Assembly: GCA_028285245.1 (NCBI GenBank)
Contig: JANQPY010000016.1
Span: forward strand, 1 to 64,000
Direction: 5' to 3'
DNA length: 64,000 nucleotides
Origin: Gammaproteobacteria bacterium
Lineage (GTDB): Bacteria > Pseudomonadota > Gammaproteobacteria > Steroidobacterales > GCA-2729495
A program made the position numbers and the translations under genes. The notes under the pieces were generated by a model, which did no database searches, was not told where the DNA came from, and saw only the letters and a program-made list of their open reading frames with translations. Below, piece by piece: positions 17,682 through 25,897 of this stretch; positions within the stretch are counted from its first letter, which is position 1; each line of letters begins with the position of its first letter.

Positions 17682-19194
17682 TCGTGTTCACGGCGGCGAA
17701 CCGATCCCTTAGCGCCTGTTTTTGCACTTTGCCGAGCGCGTTGCGCGGGAGTTCGTCAATCACCACCACCTGGCGGGGCAGTTTGAAACGCGCCAGCTTG
17801 TCGGTGAGCTCACAAAGCACGCGCTCCTGAAGCTGCTCGGCCGATTCCTGACTGACCACTACCGCGAGCAGTGCCTCGCCGAAGTCGCTGTCGGGCACGC
17901 CGATTACCGCCGACTCATTGATGCCCGGCATCGCGTCGAGCTGAGATTCAATCTCTTTGGGGTAAATGTTGTAGCCCCCGGAGATGATCAGGTCTTTGCT
18001 GCGCCCGGCAATCGTGAGCCTGCCCGCGGCATCGACGCTGCCAAGGTCGCCCGAAGTGAAGAATCCGTCGTCGGTGAATTCCGCGGCCGTTTTCTCGGGT
18101 TGCCGCCAGTAGCCGGCGAACACGTTGGGGCCGCGAATCTGTATCTCGCCGATGGTGCCGCCAGGTGCCTGCCGACCCTTTTCATCAGCGATGCGCACTT
18201 CAATGTCGGTCAGCGGAAATCCCACCGAACCGGGGACGCGTTCGCCGTCATAGGGATTGGACGTGATCATCAGCGCTTCGGTCATGCCATAGCGCTCAAG
18301 AATACGCTGGCCGGTGCGTGCCTCGAATGCATTGAACGTTGCCGCGCTCAGTGGGGCGGAACCGGAGATACACAGGCGCAGGTGCGCACAGTCCGCACGG
18401 CCGAACTGCTCGTCGCCAAGCAATCGCGTGTAGAAAGTGGGCACACCCATCATCACGGTGGCGCCGGGCAACGCTGCCCGAATGCCCTCAACGGAGAACT
18501 GCGGCAGGAAACGCACGGTGTTGCCGCCGAGCAGAGCCAGGTGCAGCGCCACAAACAGGCCGTGGGCATGAAAAATCGGCAGCGCATGAACCAGCACGTC
18601 GTCTCTCTGCCAGCCCCAAAGCCGGTAGAGCGTGCGGGCATTGGATGCGAGATTGTCGATCGTGAGCACCGCGCCCTTGGCACGACCGGTGGTGCCGGAC
18701 GTGTAGAGCATCGCCGCGTGAGCATCTTCGTCAAGTTGCGCCAGGGCAGTCTGCGGCGGCATCCCCGCTGCCGCGTCCACCAGGCTGCCGGACTCTCCCT
18801 GGGTCAGCGTGTAGCAAGCAGCCGCGGGCACCTTGTCGGCGACGAGTTCCTCAACGCCATCGGTCAATTCCGCGTCACAGACGACGAGGCCAGGCTCAGC
18901 ATCCTCCAGGAAATAGGCGATCTCGCCAGCAGTGTAGGCGGTGTTCAGTGGCACATAGATGAGGCCACGACGCAGGCAGGCGAGATAAACCGCGACCGAG
19001 GCCGCGGACTTGGCAACCTGAACAACGACTCGATCGCCCTGCGTTAACTCCAGGCTGTCGAACAGCGCAGCGAAGCGGGCGCTTAAGAAATCGAGTTGTG
19101 CGAATGTCATCGAGTCGCCGCCGGGGCGCTCTAGAAATGTGTTGTCACCGCGATCGCTGAAGCCCTCGCGCAGAATTGCATAGAGATTGGCCAC
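17650..19194 (-). CDS. matB: Malonyl-CoA synthetase (MatB-like acyl-CoA ligase)
   Basis: A 514-residue ANL-family ligase that activates a carboxylic acid with ATP and CoA. The phosphate loop YTSGTTGRAKG is at 164-174, ERYGMTEA follows near residue 300, and the hinge region GRSKDLIISGGYNIYPKEIE precedes the C-terminal domain with the catalytic lysine in NALGKVQK. The pattern HALPIFHAHGLFVA, the MMGVPTFYTRLL segment and the SNPYDGERVPGSVGFPL segment match malonyl-CoA synthetases more than fatty acyl ligases. The last 15 residues are an extension lying in the overlap with the convergent WD40-like gene. Confidence 0.87.
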   Translation of the reverse strand: MANLYAILREGFSDRGDNTFLERPGGDSMTFAQLDFLSARFAALFDSLELTQGDRVVVQVAKSAASVAVYLACLRRGLIYVPLNTAYTAGEIAYFLEDAEPGLVVCDAELTDGVEELVADKVPAAACYTLTQGESGSLVDAAAGMPPQTALAQLDEDAHAAMLYTSGTTGRAKGAVLTIDNLASNARTLYRLWGWQRDDVLVHALPIFHAHGLFVALHLALLGGNTVRFLPQFSVEGIRAALPGATVMMGVPTFYTRLLGDEQFGRADCAHLRLCISGSAPLSAATFNAFEARTGQRILERYGMTEALMITSNPYDGERVPGSVGFPLTDIEVRIADEKGRQAPGGTIGEIQIRGPNVFAGYWRQPEKTAAEFTDDGFFTSGDLGSVDAAGRLTIAGRSKDLIISGGYNIYPKEIESQLDAMPGINESAVIGVPDSDFGEALLAVVVSQESAEQLQERVLCELTDKLARFKLPRQVVVIDELPRNALGKVQKQALRDRFAAVNTTKAAAPPRDQ

Positions 19195-19313
19195 GACCGA
19201 CTAAGTGAACGCGCGTGGCTGTTTGGCGAGGTGCTGGGACATTGGATCGGCAGGGGAAGCTAATTGCGTATTGTTGCAGATCGGGTTGCGTATCGCGCGC
19301 GCTTCCGGCGCAC

Positions 19314-19351
19314 AAAAAAGCGGCCCGAACCCGTCAGGGTTGCGGGCCGCA
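19314..19351 (-). terminator. Rho-independent terminator after the SYLF gene
   Basis: Read on the minus strand, GCGGCCCGCAACCC and its complement GGGTTCGGGCCGC form a long GC-rich hairpin with a four-base loop, followed at once by TTTTTT. It lies 20 bases past the SYLF stop codon. Confidence 0.9.
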
Positions 19352-19370
19352 ATGCGGAGGAAAAGGTTGG

Positions 19371-20174
19371 CTAAAAGACGACGTCGGCAGCGGGTGCTTC
19401 GTCAATGCCGTAGGTTGTCAGAGCGGGTTCTTCTGCGCGCACCGGCGAAGTCACCGCACGCGCATGCTGCGTGCCGCTCTGCCAGTTGAGCGCCGGGGCA
19501 GCAGCCGCCAGAACGTCCTGAAACTCGCGGGCCCGCGCGGGCGTCGGGATAGTCTGGTCACTGAGGATGTCGCGAGCCGTGCCCTGTGTGTACTGGTAGT
19601 AAGCGACGTTTGCCTTGTTATTCATAGCCAGTACCGAGCCGTCCAGCGCAATCCCACCGAACAAACCGCGATTGCGGGCATAGGAAAAGATTTCTGCCTT
19701 CAGGCTCAGGTCCGTCGCGGCCGACGCCTGGCGTCCCCAGGGACCCGCCGCCAGCGCGGTATCGCCGCCCAGCGTCAGTTTGCCCTTGTATATCTTGTCC
19801 ACGCTGCGCTTGGTCTTGAACACCAGCACCACATCAGACGACTGCGCACCGGCCTGGAAGCCGACGCTGCCGCCGCCGAGATTAATGAAGGCCGGATTAC
19901 TCCAGCTGCCATCGGGCCGGCGCACAACCAGCACGCCCTGGCCAAAGCGCCCACCCAGAATAAAGCCCGCTTTAATCGTGTTCGGTAGCACCGCCACGGC
20001 ATAGGCGTTGTTCAGCAGGCGCGGGGGAATGCCCTGCTCGGGAATAGCCGTGAACTGCTCCAGTACACGGGAGGCATCGTCCAGGCGACGTTCCAGTTTG
20101 GGATCGGTAGCGGTGGCGCCGTTGGCACCCAGTAGCAGGGCAGTGGCGACAGCCAGCAAGGTCAGTCTCGTCAT
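19371..20174 (-). CDS. Lipid-binding SYLF domain protein (Ysc84 family)
   Basis: A 267-residue exported protein: signal peptide 1-22, then a SYLF domain from about 28 to 215. The family hallmarks are visible, AYAVAVLPNTIKAGFILGG, GGGSVGFQAGAQSSDVVLVF and the late YARNRGLFGGIALDGSVL. Bacterial SYLF proteins bind lipids in the periplasm and are often stress-induced; a precise role is not known. A GAGGAG lies seven bases before the ATG, a promoter sits 117 bases upstream and a terminator follows, so it is a single-gene unit. Confidence 0.9.
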   Translation of the reverse strand: MTRLTLLAVATALLLGANGATATDPKLERRLDDASRVLEQFTAIPEQGIPPRLLNNAYAVAVLPNTIKAGFILGGRFGQGVLVVRRPDGSWSNPAFINLGGGSVGFQAGAQSSDVVLVFKTKRSVDKIYKGKLTLGGDTALAAGPWGRQASAATDLSLKAEIFSYARNRGLFGGIALDGSVLAMNNKANVAYYQYTQGTARDILSDQTIPTPARAREFQDVLAAAAPALNWQSGTQHARAVTSPVRAEEPALTTYGIDEAPAADVVF

Positions 20175-20290
20175 GTTCAGCTCCTCAGCAAACGTAAGTT
20201 GCCCACGGTCCTTCTTGACGAGGCCTTTCCAGGCGGTCTGTGTCCCGGCGCGACTTCCGGTTAAGGGTCTCTGCCGGGCCGATGCGCGGT

Positions 20291-20319
20291 AATTTAACTT
20301 AAATCAGCGCTTTGTGTAA
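20291..20319 (-). promoter_or_regulatory. Sigma70-type promoter for the SYLF gene
   Basis: On the minus strand TTACAC (20314-20319) and TAAATT (20291-20296) stand 17 bases apart. The gene starts about 117 bases further, leaving a leader of roughly 110 bases. A small inverted repeat, GCTTAC with GTAAGC, lies just upstream near 20343-20358. Confidence 0.55.
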
Positions 20320-20454
20320 GTCTTATTGCGCGGAAGATGAGCTTACGCGGGTAAGCCCCTGTAGCTGAGTATTCAGCGTGCTGCGATGCGCCAAAGCGGT
20401 GCCGAACCGGCGGGGACCGAGGCGCGTTGTTGGCGCTTGCGCCTCAGGACGGGG

Positions 20455-21810
20455 TTAGCCGCGCTGGCTTTCGTCATACATCGCGGTAAAGAACTGCCGA
20501 ATTACGCCTTCGGCCTCGGTGGCTTCCATCAGCCGCTGCGCTTCCATGTGTTTGGCCATGTCCCTGATTGAACGCTTGCCGTCAATCAGGCCCATAACAA
20601 AGGAATGAATGCGGGCGGAGGCCGCCTGGTACTGAAAGCTTTGTGTTGCGGGAACAGGGTCTTTGCCCGTGACGAGCCAGTCGGGCAGTGCCCGGTGGCG
20701 TCTTAGGCTCGGCGCGTTCCCGATTTTTTCTGCACTCCACGTGAGCACGCGTTCGACGCGCCGATGACGGCTTAGCGGCGAACCCATATACGGGATGTCG
20801 TCCTCCCGCGACTGAAAGTTGGCAAAGCCCTGGGTCTGCACTACGTCCGGACACTCGTCGCGCGTGTAGTTATGCGCGGGTTCAGCATGGCTGAAGCTCA
20901 ACGAACCGAAGTTCACCCATCGCCCACCGTTTGTCAGCAATCTGTTGATGCGCGCGGCAAACTCGCCGAGTTCTGCCGGCACGATATCGACAAGCCAGGG
21001 CGTGACCACCACATCGAAACTGCCGGGCGCGAACGGTGGACGCAGTGCGTCGGCCAGGACAAAGTGCAGGCCGGGGCTGGCTGCTTCCACGCTCATTTCG
21101 TTCAGACACGCTTGTTCTTCCGCACTGCGCGGCGCCAGCGGGAACTCCCAGAGCCTGACAGTTTCGCCCGCGCTGAGTTTCTGGCCTACCGTGAGCAGCA
21201 GCGGGTTGAAGTCCAGTGCCACGGTTACGGCCGGCCGGCGCAGGTGGTGGAGGTCGTAAGCCAGTCTGCCGGCCCCGGCACCCAGCACCAGCAGCCGTTC
21301 AAAGGAATCGGGTAGCTCGCCGGCAACCAGCTCAAGCGCCTGCGTATTTTCGTCAGTATCCCAGGCCCAGTCGCGATGCAGGTTTTGATAGTAAGTGTTG
21401 ACGCCCTGATCAGATGGGAGCCTGGTGCGCAGGGCCAGGTAGGTTGGCCGGGAGGCGGGCGGGCTGCCGCCAAGAAAGTCTTGTAACAGAGCGCGCAGAC
21501 GCTCTTGCTGATCTGTATGGGCTTCGAGCAGGCCGGTCAGCCGTGCGCGCGTCTGGTCGGCTAAATCGTCTTTCGTTAACGACCGCTCGAGCTGCATTGC
21601 CTGCGATTTGAGACGGCTGAGCTCGCTGTTGATGCGTCCGCGCCATTCGGCCAGCGCGGCGGCCGGTTCGGCAAACAGCACCGGCAGTCCACCGATCACC
21701 GGGTACTCCGTCTGCGAGGCCGAACAGAAAAAACTGCCCTCTTGCCGGGTTAGCTCCCCGTCACTGCGTGGGCAGGCCAGCAGCTCAACAATATCTGGGG
21801 CTGTCGTCAT
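20455..21810 (-). CDS. SAM-dependent methyltransferase with Trm112-like N-terminus
   Basis: A 451-residue protein. Residues 8-46 resemble a Trm112/zinc-ribbon-like module (ELLACPRSDGEL, then PVIGGLPVLF) although only two of four cysteines remain. A coiled segment (55-105) follows, then a Rossmann methyltransferase core with motif I LLVLGAGAGRLAYDLH near residue 173 and a PFAPGSFDVVVTPWLVD post-I segment. The late NFGSLSFSH and REDDIPYMGSPLSRH resemble carnosine N-methyltransferase-type (N2227) proteins. The substrate is not clear. It is followed by a 62-residue helical tail. Confidence 0.78.
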   Translation of the reverse strand: MTTAPDIVELLACPRSDGELTRQEGSFFCSASQTEYPVIGGLPVLFAEPAAALAEWRGRINSELSRLKSQAMQLERSLTKDDLADQTRARLTGLLEAHTDQQERLRALLQDFLGGSPPASRPTYLALRTRLPSDQGVNTYYQNLHRDWAWDTDENTQALELVAGELPDSFERLLVLGAGAGRLAYDLHHLRRPAVTVALDFNPLLLTVGQKLSAGETVRLWEFPLAPRSAEEQACLNEMSVEAASPGLHFVLADALRPPFAPGSFDVVVTPWLVDIVPAELGEFAARINRLLTNGGRWVNFGSLSFSHAEPAHNYTRDECPDVVQTQGFANFQSREDDIPYMGSPLSRHRRVERVLTWSAEKIGNAPSLRRHRALPDWLVTGKDPVPATQSFQYQAASARIHSFVMGLIDGKRSIRDMAKHMEAQRLMEATEAEGVIRQFFTAMYDESQRG

Positions 21811-21897
21811 CGGCTAACTGTACTCACAGTCTGGCAATCCTTCCTGGGGTCAGCGCGCAAAACAACGGGCCAGACCACAGCGGGCCGAGGCTGGTGA

Positions 21898-22359
21898 CTA
21901 AATGGGAATGGGGTTGCCGGGGATCGGCTGGCGCAGCACAAAGCTGGAGTGAACACCGGTAACGCCCTCGATGCGCGTGATTTTGTGGAGTAGCAGCGCC
22001 TGATAGGCGTCCATGTTGGTGACCAGCACCTTGAGCTGATAGTCGGCCTCCTGACCTGTGATCAGCAGCGACTCGATGACCTCGGGCAGGCGAGCGATTT
22101 CGCGGTCGAAGTTATCGAAGCGCTCCGGCGTGTGCCTGTCCATGGCGATATACACCAATGCCATCAGGCTTAATCCGAGCTTTTCGGCGTCAATCGAAGC
22201 ACGATAGCCGCTGATGACGCCAGATTCCTCCAGCGCCCTGACCCGCCGCAGGCACGGCGACGGCGATAGCCCGATTTTCGCCGCGAGATCCTGATTGGTG
22301 ATCCGGCCGTCCTCCTGCAGGGCTTTGAGGATGAGGCGGTCATAGCGATCGATTTCCAT
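21898..22359 (-). CDS. Lrp/AsnC family transcriptional regulator
   Basis: A 153-residue regulator with an N-terminal winged helix-turn-helix (residues 4-60, with DLAAKIGLSPSPCLRRVRAL) and a C-terminal RAM ligand-binding domain (about 68-145, with GQEADYQLKVLVTNMDAYQ). Such proteins sense amino acids as octamers. The gene is divergent from leuA over 159 bases holding a near-palindromic Lrp-type site, so it probably controls leuA and itself. Whether leucine is the effector is inference. Confidence 0.92.
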   Translation of the reverse strand: MEIDRYDRLILKALQEDGRITNQDLAAKIGLSPSPCLRRVRALEESGVISGYRASIDAEKLGLSLMALVYIAMDRHTPERFDNFDREIARLPEVIESLLITGQEADYQLKVLVTNMDAYQALLLHKITRIEGVTGVHSSFVLRQPIPGNPIPI

Positions 22360-22415
22360 ATTGCCGTCTACTCGAAAAAGTAAGCAGAAAATACCAAGAT
22401 AAGTAACATAATGAG

Positions 22416-22434
22416 CAGAATATTAAGATTCTAG
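22416..22434. promoter_or_regulatory. Lrp-type operator between lrp and leuA
   Basis: The 19 bases CAGAATATTAAGATTCTAG form a near-perfect AT-rich inverted repeat in a GC-rich genome and fit the loose Lrp consensus YAGHAWATTWTDCTR. Its position midway between the two divergent genes suits control of both. Confidence 0.6.
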
Positions 22435-22518
22435 CGCAATAATCGCTGTAATTAGCAACCATCTGCCGCCCAAACTGGCCTAGGCTCTGCGCATGAACCT
22501 ATAAGTAAGGAGTGCGTC

Positions 22519-24189
22519 ATGGGGCGCTTCGATCATCACAAGTACCGGCCTGCACCGGCCGTGCCGCTCGAAAACCGGCAGTGGCCCGCCAACTCGGTGA
22601 CGACGGCGCCGGTCTGGGCCAGTGTGGATCTCCGCGACGGCAACCAGGCGCTGCTTGAGCCGATGACTGTGGCGCAGAAACAGCAGCTTTGGGCGTTGCT
22701 GGTGAAAGTCGGTTTTAAACAGATCGAAATAGGGTTTCCGTCGGCCAGTCAGCAGGACTTCGACTTTGTCCGCTGGCTGATTGATGAGCAGCAGATTCCT
22801 GCCGACGTCACCGTGCAGGTTCTCGTGCCCGCGCGAGAAGCACTGATCGAACGAACCTTCGAAGCCCTGAGCGGCGTGAAGCAGGCCATCGTGCACTTGT
22901 ATAACTCAACCTCAACTGTGCAGCGTGAGCGCGTGTTCGCAACCGACCGGGCGGGTGTGCAAGCCATCGCCGTGCAAGGCGCACAGTGGGTTGCCCGCGA
23001 GGCCACCCGCTACCCGGCCACGCGATGGACGTTCCAGTATTCGCCGGAAAGCTTCTCTAACACTGAGCCGGACTTTGCGGTTGAGGTTTGCAATGCGGTC
23101 GCGAGCGTGTGGGCACCCACGCCTAAGCAACGCTGCATCATGAATTTACCGGCAACGGTGGAGAGCAGCTCGCCCAATGTGTTCGCGGATCAGGTGGAGT
23201 ACTTTTGCCGGCATATTGACGATCGCGAGTCGATTGTTGTGTCCGTGCACACGCACAACGACCGCGGTTGTGCAGTCGCGGCGGCTGAGCTGGCGATGCT
23301 CGCTGGCGCCGACCGGGTTGAAGGCACGCTGCTGGGCAACGGTGAGCGCACCGGCAATATGGACGTGCTGACCATGGCGATGAATCTGTATAGCCAGGGC
23401 ATCGATCCTGAACTGGATCTCTCGGCGCCCGACGAAATCATTCGTGTGTATTCTGATTGCACGGGGCTCCCGGTACACCCACGCCACCCCTGGGTAGGCG
23501 AGCTGGTTTACACCGCCTTTTCAGGTTCACATCAGGATGCAATTCGAAAATGTCTGGCGCGCCAGCAAGATGAGGAGCCGTGGCAAGTCGCCTATCTGCC
23601 GATCGATCCGGCCGACATCGGTCGCGACTACGAAGCTGTCATTCGCGTCAATAGTCAATCGGGCAAGGGCGGCGTGGGCTATCTGCTGGAGCGCGATTAC
23701 GGTCTGGCATTGCCGCGCTGGTTGCTGACACGCGTTGCCGCGGTCGTGCAGGCAGAAACCGAGCGCCGCAGTTCGGAACTCAGCAGCGCGGAGATTCACC
23801 AGTTGCTCATCGCTGACTTCGGCCGCGATACCGCACCGCTGAGTCTGAACGGCTACACGGTGCGTCGTGAAGACAACCGCGAGTTTATCGAGGCGCAGCT
23901 CAGCACGGCCCGAGGCCAGGCCACCATCGAGGGGCAGGGCGCCGGAGCAATCGAGGCATTCGTGTCCGCCTGGTCAGGCTGGTTGGGCCGGAACATCACC
24001 GTGCGTGAATACAACGAGCATGCGCTTGGTGAAGGGGCAGACGCCGAAGCCGTGGCTTACGTGCTGCTTGAGGTTGATGGCGAAAGCGTCGCCGGCGTTG
24101 CGCGTGACCGGGATACGTTAAGCGCGTCGCTCAAGGCGCTGCTGGCCGCTGTTAATCCGCTCGAGGCGCGACGCCTCGCGGCTGCGTAA
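22519..24189 (+). CDS. leuA: 2-isopropylmalate synthase
   Basis: A 556-residue enzyme joining acetyl-CoA and 2-ketoisovalerate, the first step of leucine synthesis. The DRE-TIM barrel shows DLRDGNQ (metal and catalytic region), NSTSTVQRE, the HTHNDRG metal ligands and LLGNGERTGNMD. The C-terminal third is a LeuA-type regulatory domain with GQATIEGQGAGAIEA. The length and start (RYRPAP-like opening) fit the long LeuA class of actinobacteria and some proteobacteria. A strong TAAGGAG lies 7 bases before the ATG. It is divergent from an Lrp regulator. Confidence 0.95.
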   Translation: MGRFDHHKYRPAPAVPLENRQWPANSVTTAPVWASVDLRDGNQALLEPMTVAQKQQLWALLVKVGFKQIEIGFPSASQQDFDFVRWLIDEQQIPADVTVQVLVPAREALIERTFEALSGVKQAIVHLYNSTSTVQRERVFATDRAGVQAIAVQGAQWVAREATRYPATRWTFQYSPESFSNTEPDFAVEVCNAVASVWAPTPKQRCIMNLPATVESSSPNVFADQVEYFCRHIDDRESIVVSVHTHNDRGCAVAAAELAMLAGADRVEGTLLGNGERTGNMDVLTMAMNLYSQGIDPELDLSAPDEIIRVYSDCTGLPVHPRHPWVGELVYTAFSGSHQDAIRKCLARQQDEEPWQVAYLPIDPADIGRDYEAVIRVNSQSGKGGVGYLLERDYGLALPRWLLTRVAAVVQAETERRSSELSSAEIHQLLIADFGRDTAPLSLNGYTVRREDNREFIEAQLSTARGQATIEGQGAGAIEAFVSAWSGWLGRNITVREYNEHALGEGADAEAVAYVLLEVDGESVAGVARDRDTLSASLKALLAAVNPLEARRLAAA

Positions 24190-24241
24190 CAGCGGAAAAA
24201 GCGCCAACACTCAGCCGCCTGGGGCTGCTTTCGGAAGCCTG

Positions 24242-25861
24242 CTAGATGATGTTCTGGAAAGCCGTCATCTGCTGCTGCAGCGCCAGCGACCCAAGCCCGT
24301 GATTCGGGAACTGAGCCTGGAACGGGGTAAACGGATCCGCATTCCATAGCGACAGGTAGTTCAGTACCACCGTTTGCACCAGCAGGTTGACGTTGTTCGC
24401 CGCCGGCGAGCTCGCAGTCTCAACCGATCCGTCCGCCCGGAACCAGCCGAGCTGCTGATGGCGCGCCTGTTCCGCGGCGTCGGCGCCGCGCAGAATCGGT
24501 GTCCCGCCGGGGTTGTATACGAGGAAGAACGATGCAGCCGTTGACTGGTTGTCACTCGTCCACTCGCCCTTGCCGCGGCCGTCCTGCGTGTCGTCGATCG
24601 CGCCGTTACTCGATAGCGAGCCGTCGCTGAACACGTAGAGCATCAGTGGCGAACCCACGCGCGCGGCATACTCCAGGCAGGCGCCCATACAGCGTCCGGC
24701 GATAAAGTCCTTGACCTCGCCCTCGGCACGGCGCCCGCCGTGATAGTCATAGCCACCCATGGTGACGCAGCCAGCGCCGGCGTAGCCGTTGAGCACCAGT
24801 TTCATCACTGACGCGGTCTTGCGGAATTCGCGTCCCGCTCGACCGTTATCGTCGAACTCTTGCTGCGTGAAGATGGGGCCGATGATGTTCGGGTCAGCCG
24901 TGACATCAAACACGCTTTGGTTACCGAAGCGGTCCGCAACGTCCGCCGACTTCAGGTAGCCGCACTTGATCAGGTCGCGCAGTACTTCCGCATTGGAAAT
25001 CTTCGGATCAGCGACATCGGCCTTCTGACTGCTGATGCGCTGAATCGATTCCATCACGGCGACCGCGTCATCCTGGCCCAACAGGCCCACGAGGTCACCG
25101 GTGTCGACCAGGCCCGTCACGTCAGAGGGACGATCAACTTTAGTCGGCCGCCAGATCGCGCGCTGCTCGGGTGAAATCAAACCCACCGGGTCCATTGAGT
25201 TGCCGCCGGAGTCGCTGTTGCGTGAACCGATCAGTGTCAGTAGCTCGCCGTCGCCTCCGGCCTGCGCGATACCGTACATCGGGTTGTGCGGATTGTTGCC
25301 GGTGTCGTTTTCAGAGCGAGCCGGAATGATCGCGCCGTTGATATTGGTCGCCGTGCCGGCCCCAAGACTTGCCTGGATGCCGCGCAGAAACGCGCTGTCG
25401 CTATGGAACGCCAGGCCCAGGCTGGTGTCCGTGTGGTCACCATTGCTGGTTGCCGTCGGCGTGGCTTCGGGTGTGCCGGGTGCCATGTCGCCGGGCAGAC
25501 CCATCTTGCTGTAGCCCTGCGTGGAGAGGAGATCGAACTGGCCATCCTGCCGGCCCACCAGCACATTGGAAGCGGCCATGTTCGCGCCGCCCGCCAGATC
25601 GAAGCAGATGAACGGCACCGGATTAAACGCATTCGGGTTGATCAACGGACAGGTGCCCGCGTCGATGATCGCCTGCAGATCGGGCGACAGCGCAGCTTGC
25701 GCGGCGCGAGGATTCGCGAACAGGCTCAGCACGCCGCCCGCAGACACCGTGGCGGCGCCGGCCATAAACCCTTGCTGGATCAGCTGCCGCCGGGTGACCG
25801 GACGCGGGTGGTCGGGATGCCGCTGCGGCTCAAAGTAGTTGCGGGTTTTTCGCTTTGCCAT
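24242..25861 (-). CDS. Tat-exported DUF1501-like protein
   Basis: A 539-residue protein with a twin-arginine signal: TRRQLIQQGFMAGAA has the Arg pair at 24-25, and cleavage after AQA (56) is likely. The body has the FDLAGGANMAASNVLVG opening and late DYHGGRRAEGEVKDF seen in DUF1501-like exported hydrolase-fold proteins. It contains no CxxCH motif. It is the last gene of a three-gene operon with two exported CxxCH proteins; the gap to the upstream gene is 36 bases. A folded, cofactor-bearing periplasmic protein is implied by Tat export. The reaction is unknown. Confidence 0.75.
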   Translation of the reverse strand: MAKRKTRNYFEPQRHPDHPRPVTRRQLIQQGFMAGAATVSAGGVLSLFANPRAAQAALSPDLQAIIDAGTCPLINPNAFNPVPFICFDLAGGANMAASNVLVGRQDGQFDLLSTQGYSKMGLPGDMAPGTPEATPTATSNGDHTDTSLGLAFHSDSAFLRGIQASLGAGTATNINGAIIPARSENDTGNNPHNPMYGIAQAGGDGELLTLIGSRNSDSGGNSMDPVGLISPEQRAIWRPTKVDRPSDVTGLVDTGDLVGLLGQDDAVAVMESIQRISSQKADVADPKISNAEVLRDLIKCGYLKSADVADRFGNQSVFDVTADPNIIGPIFTQQEFDDNGRAGREFRKTASVMKLVLNGYAGAGCVTMGGYDYHGGRRAEGEVKDFIAGRCMGACLEYAARVGSPLMLYVFSDGSLSSNGAIDDTQDGRGKGEWTSDNQSTAASFFLVYNPGGTPILRGADAAEQARHQQLGWFRADGSVETASSPAANNVNLLVQTVVLNYLSLWNADPFTPFQAQFPNHGLGSLALQQQMTAFQNII

Positions 25862-25897
25862 GTCGAGTATTCCTATGTCGCGGGTGCTGTGCCTGTC

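Noticed and set aside
17722-19047. 441-codon open frame on the plus strand opposite malonyl-CoA synthetase
   Set aside because: It is a shadow of a well-matched ANL-family gene; composition is low-complexity His/Arg-rich and no domain is visible.
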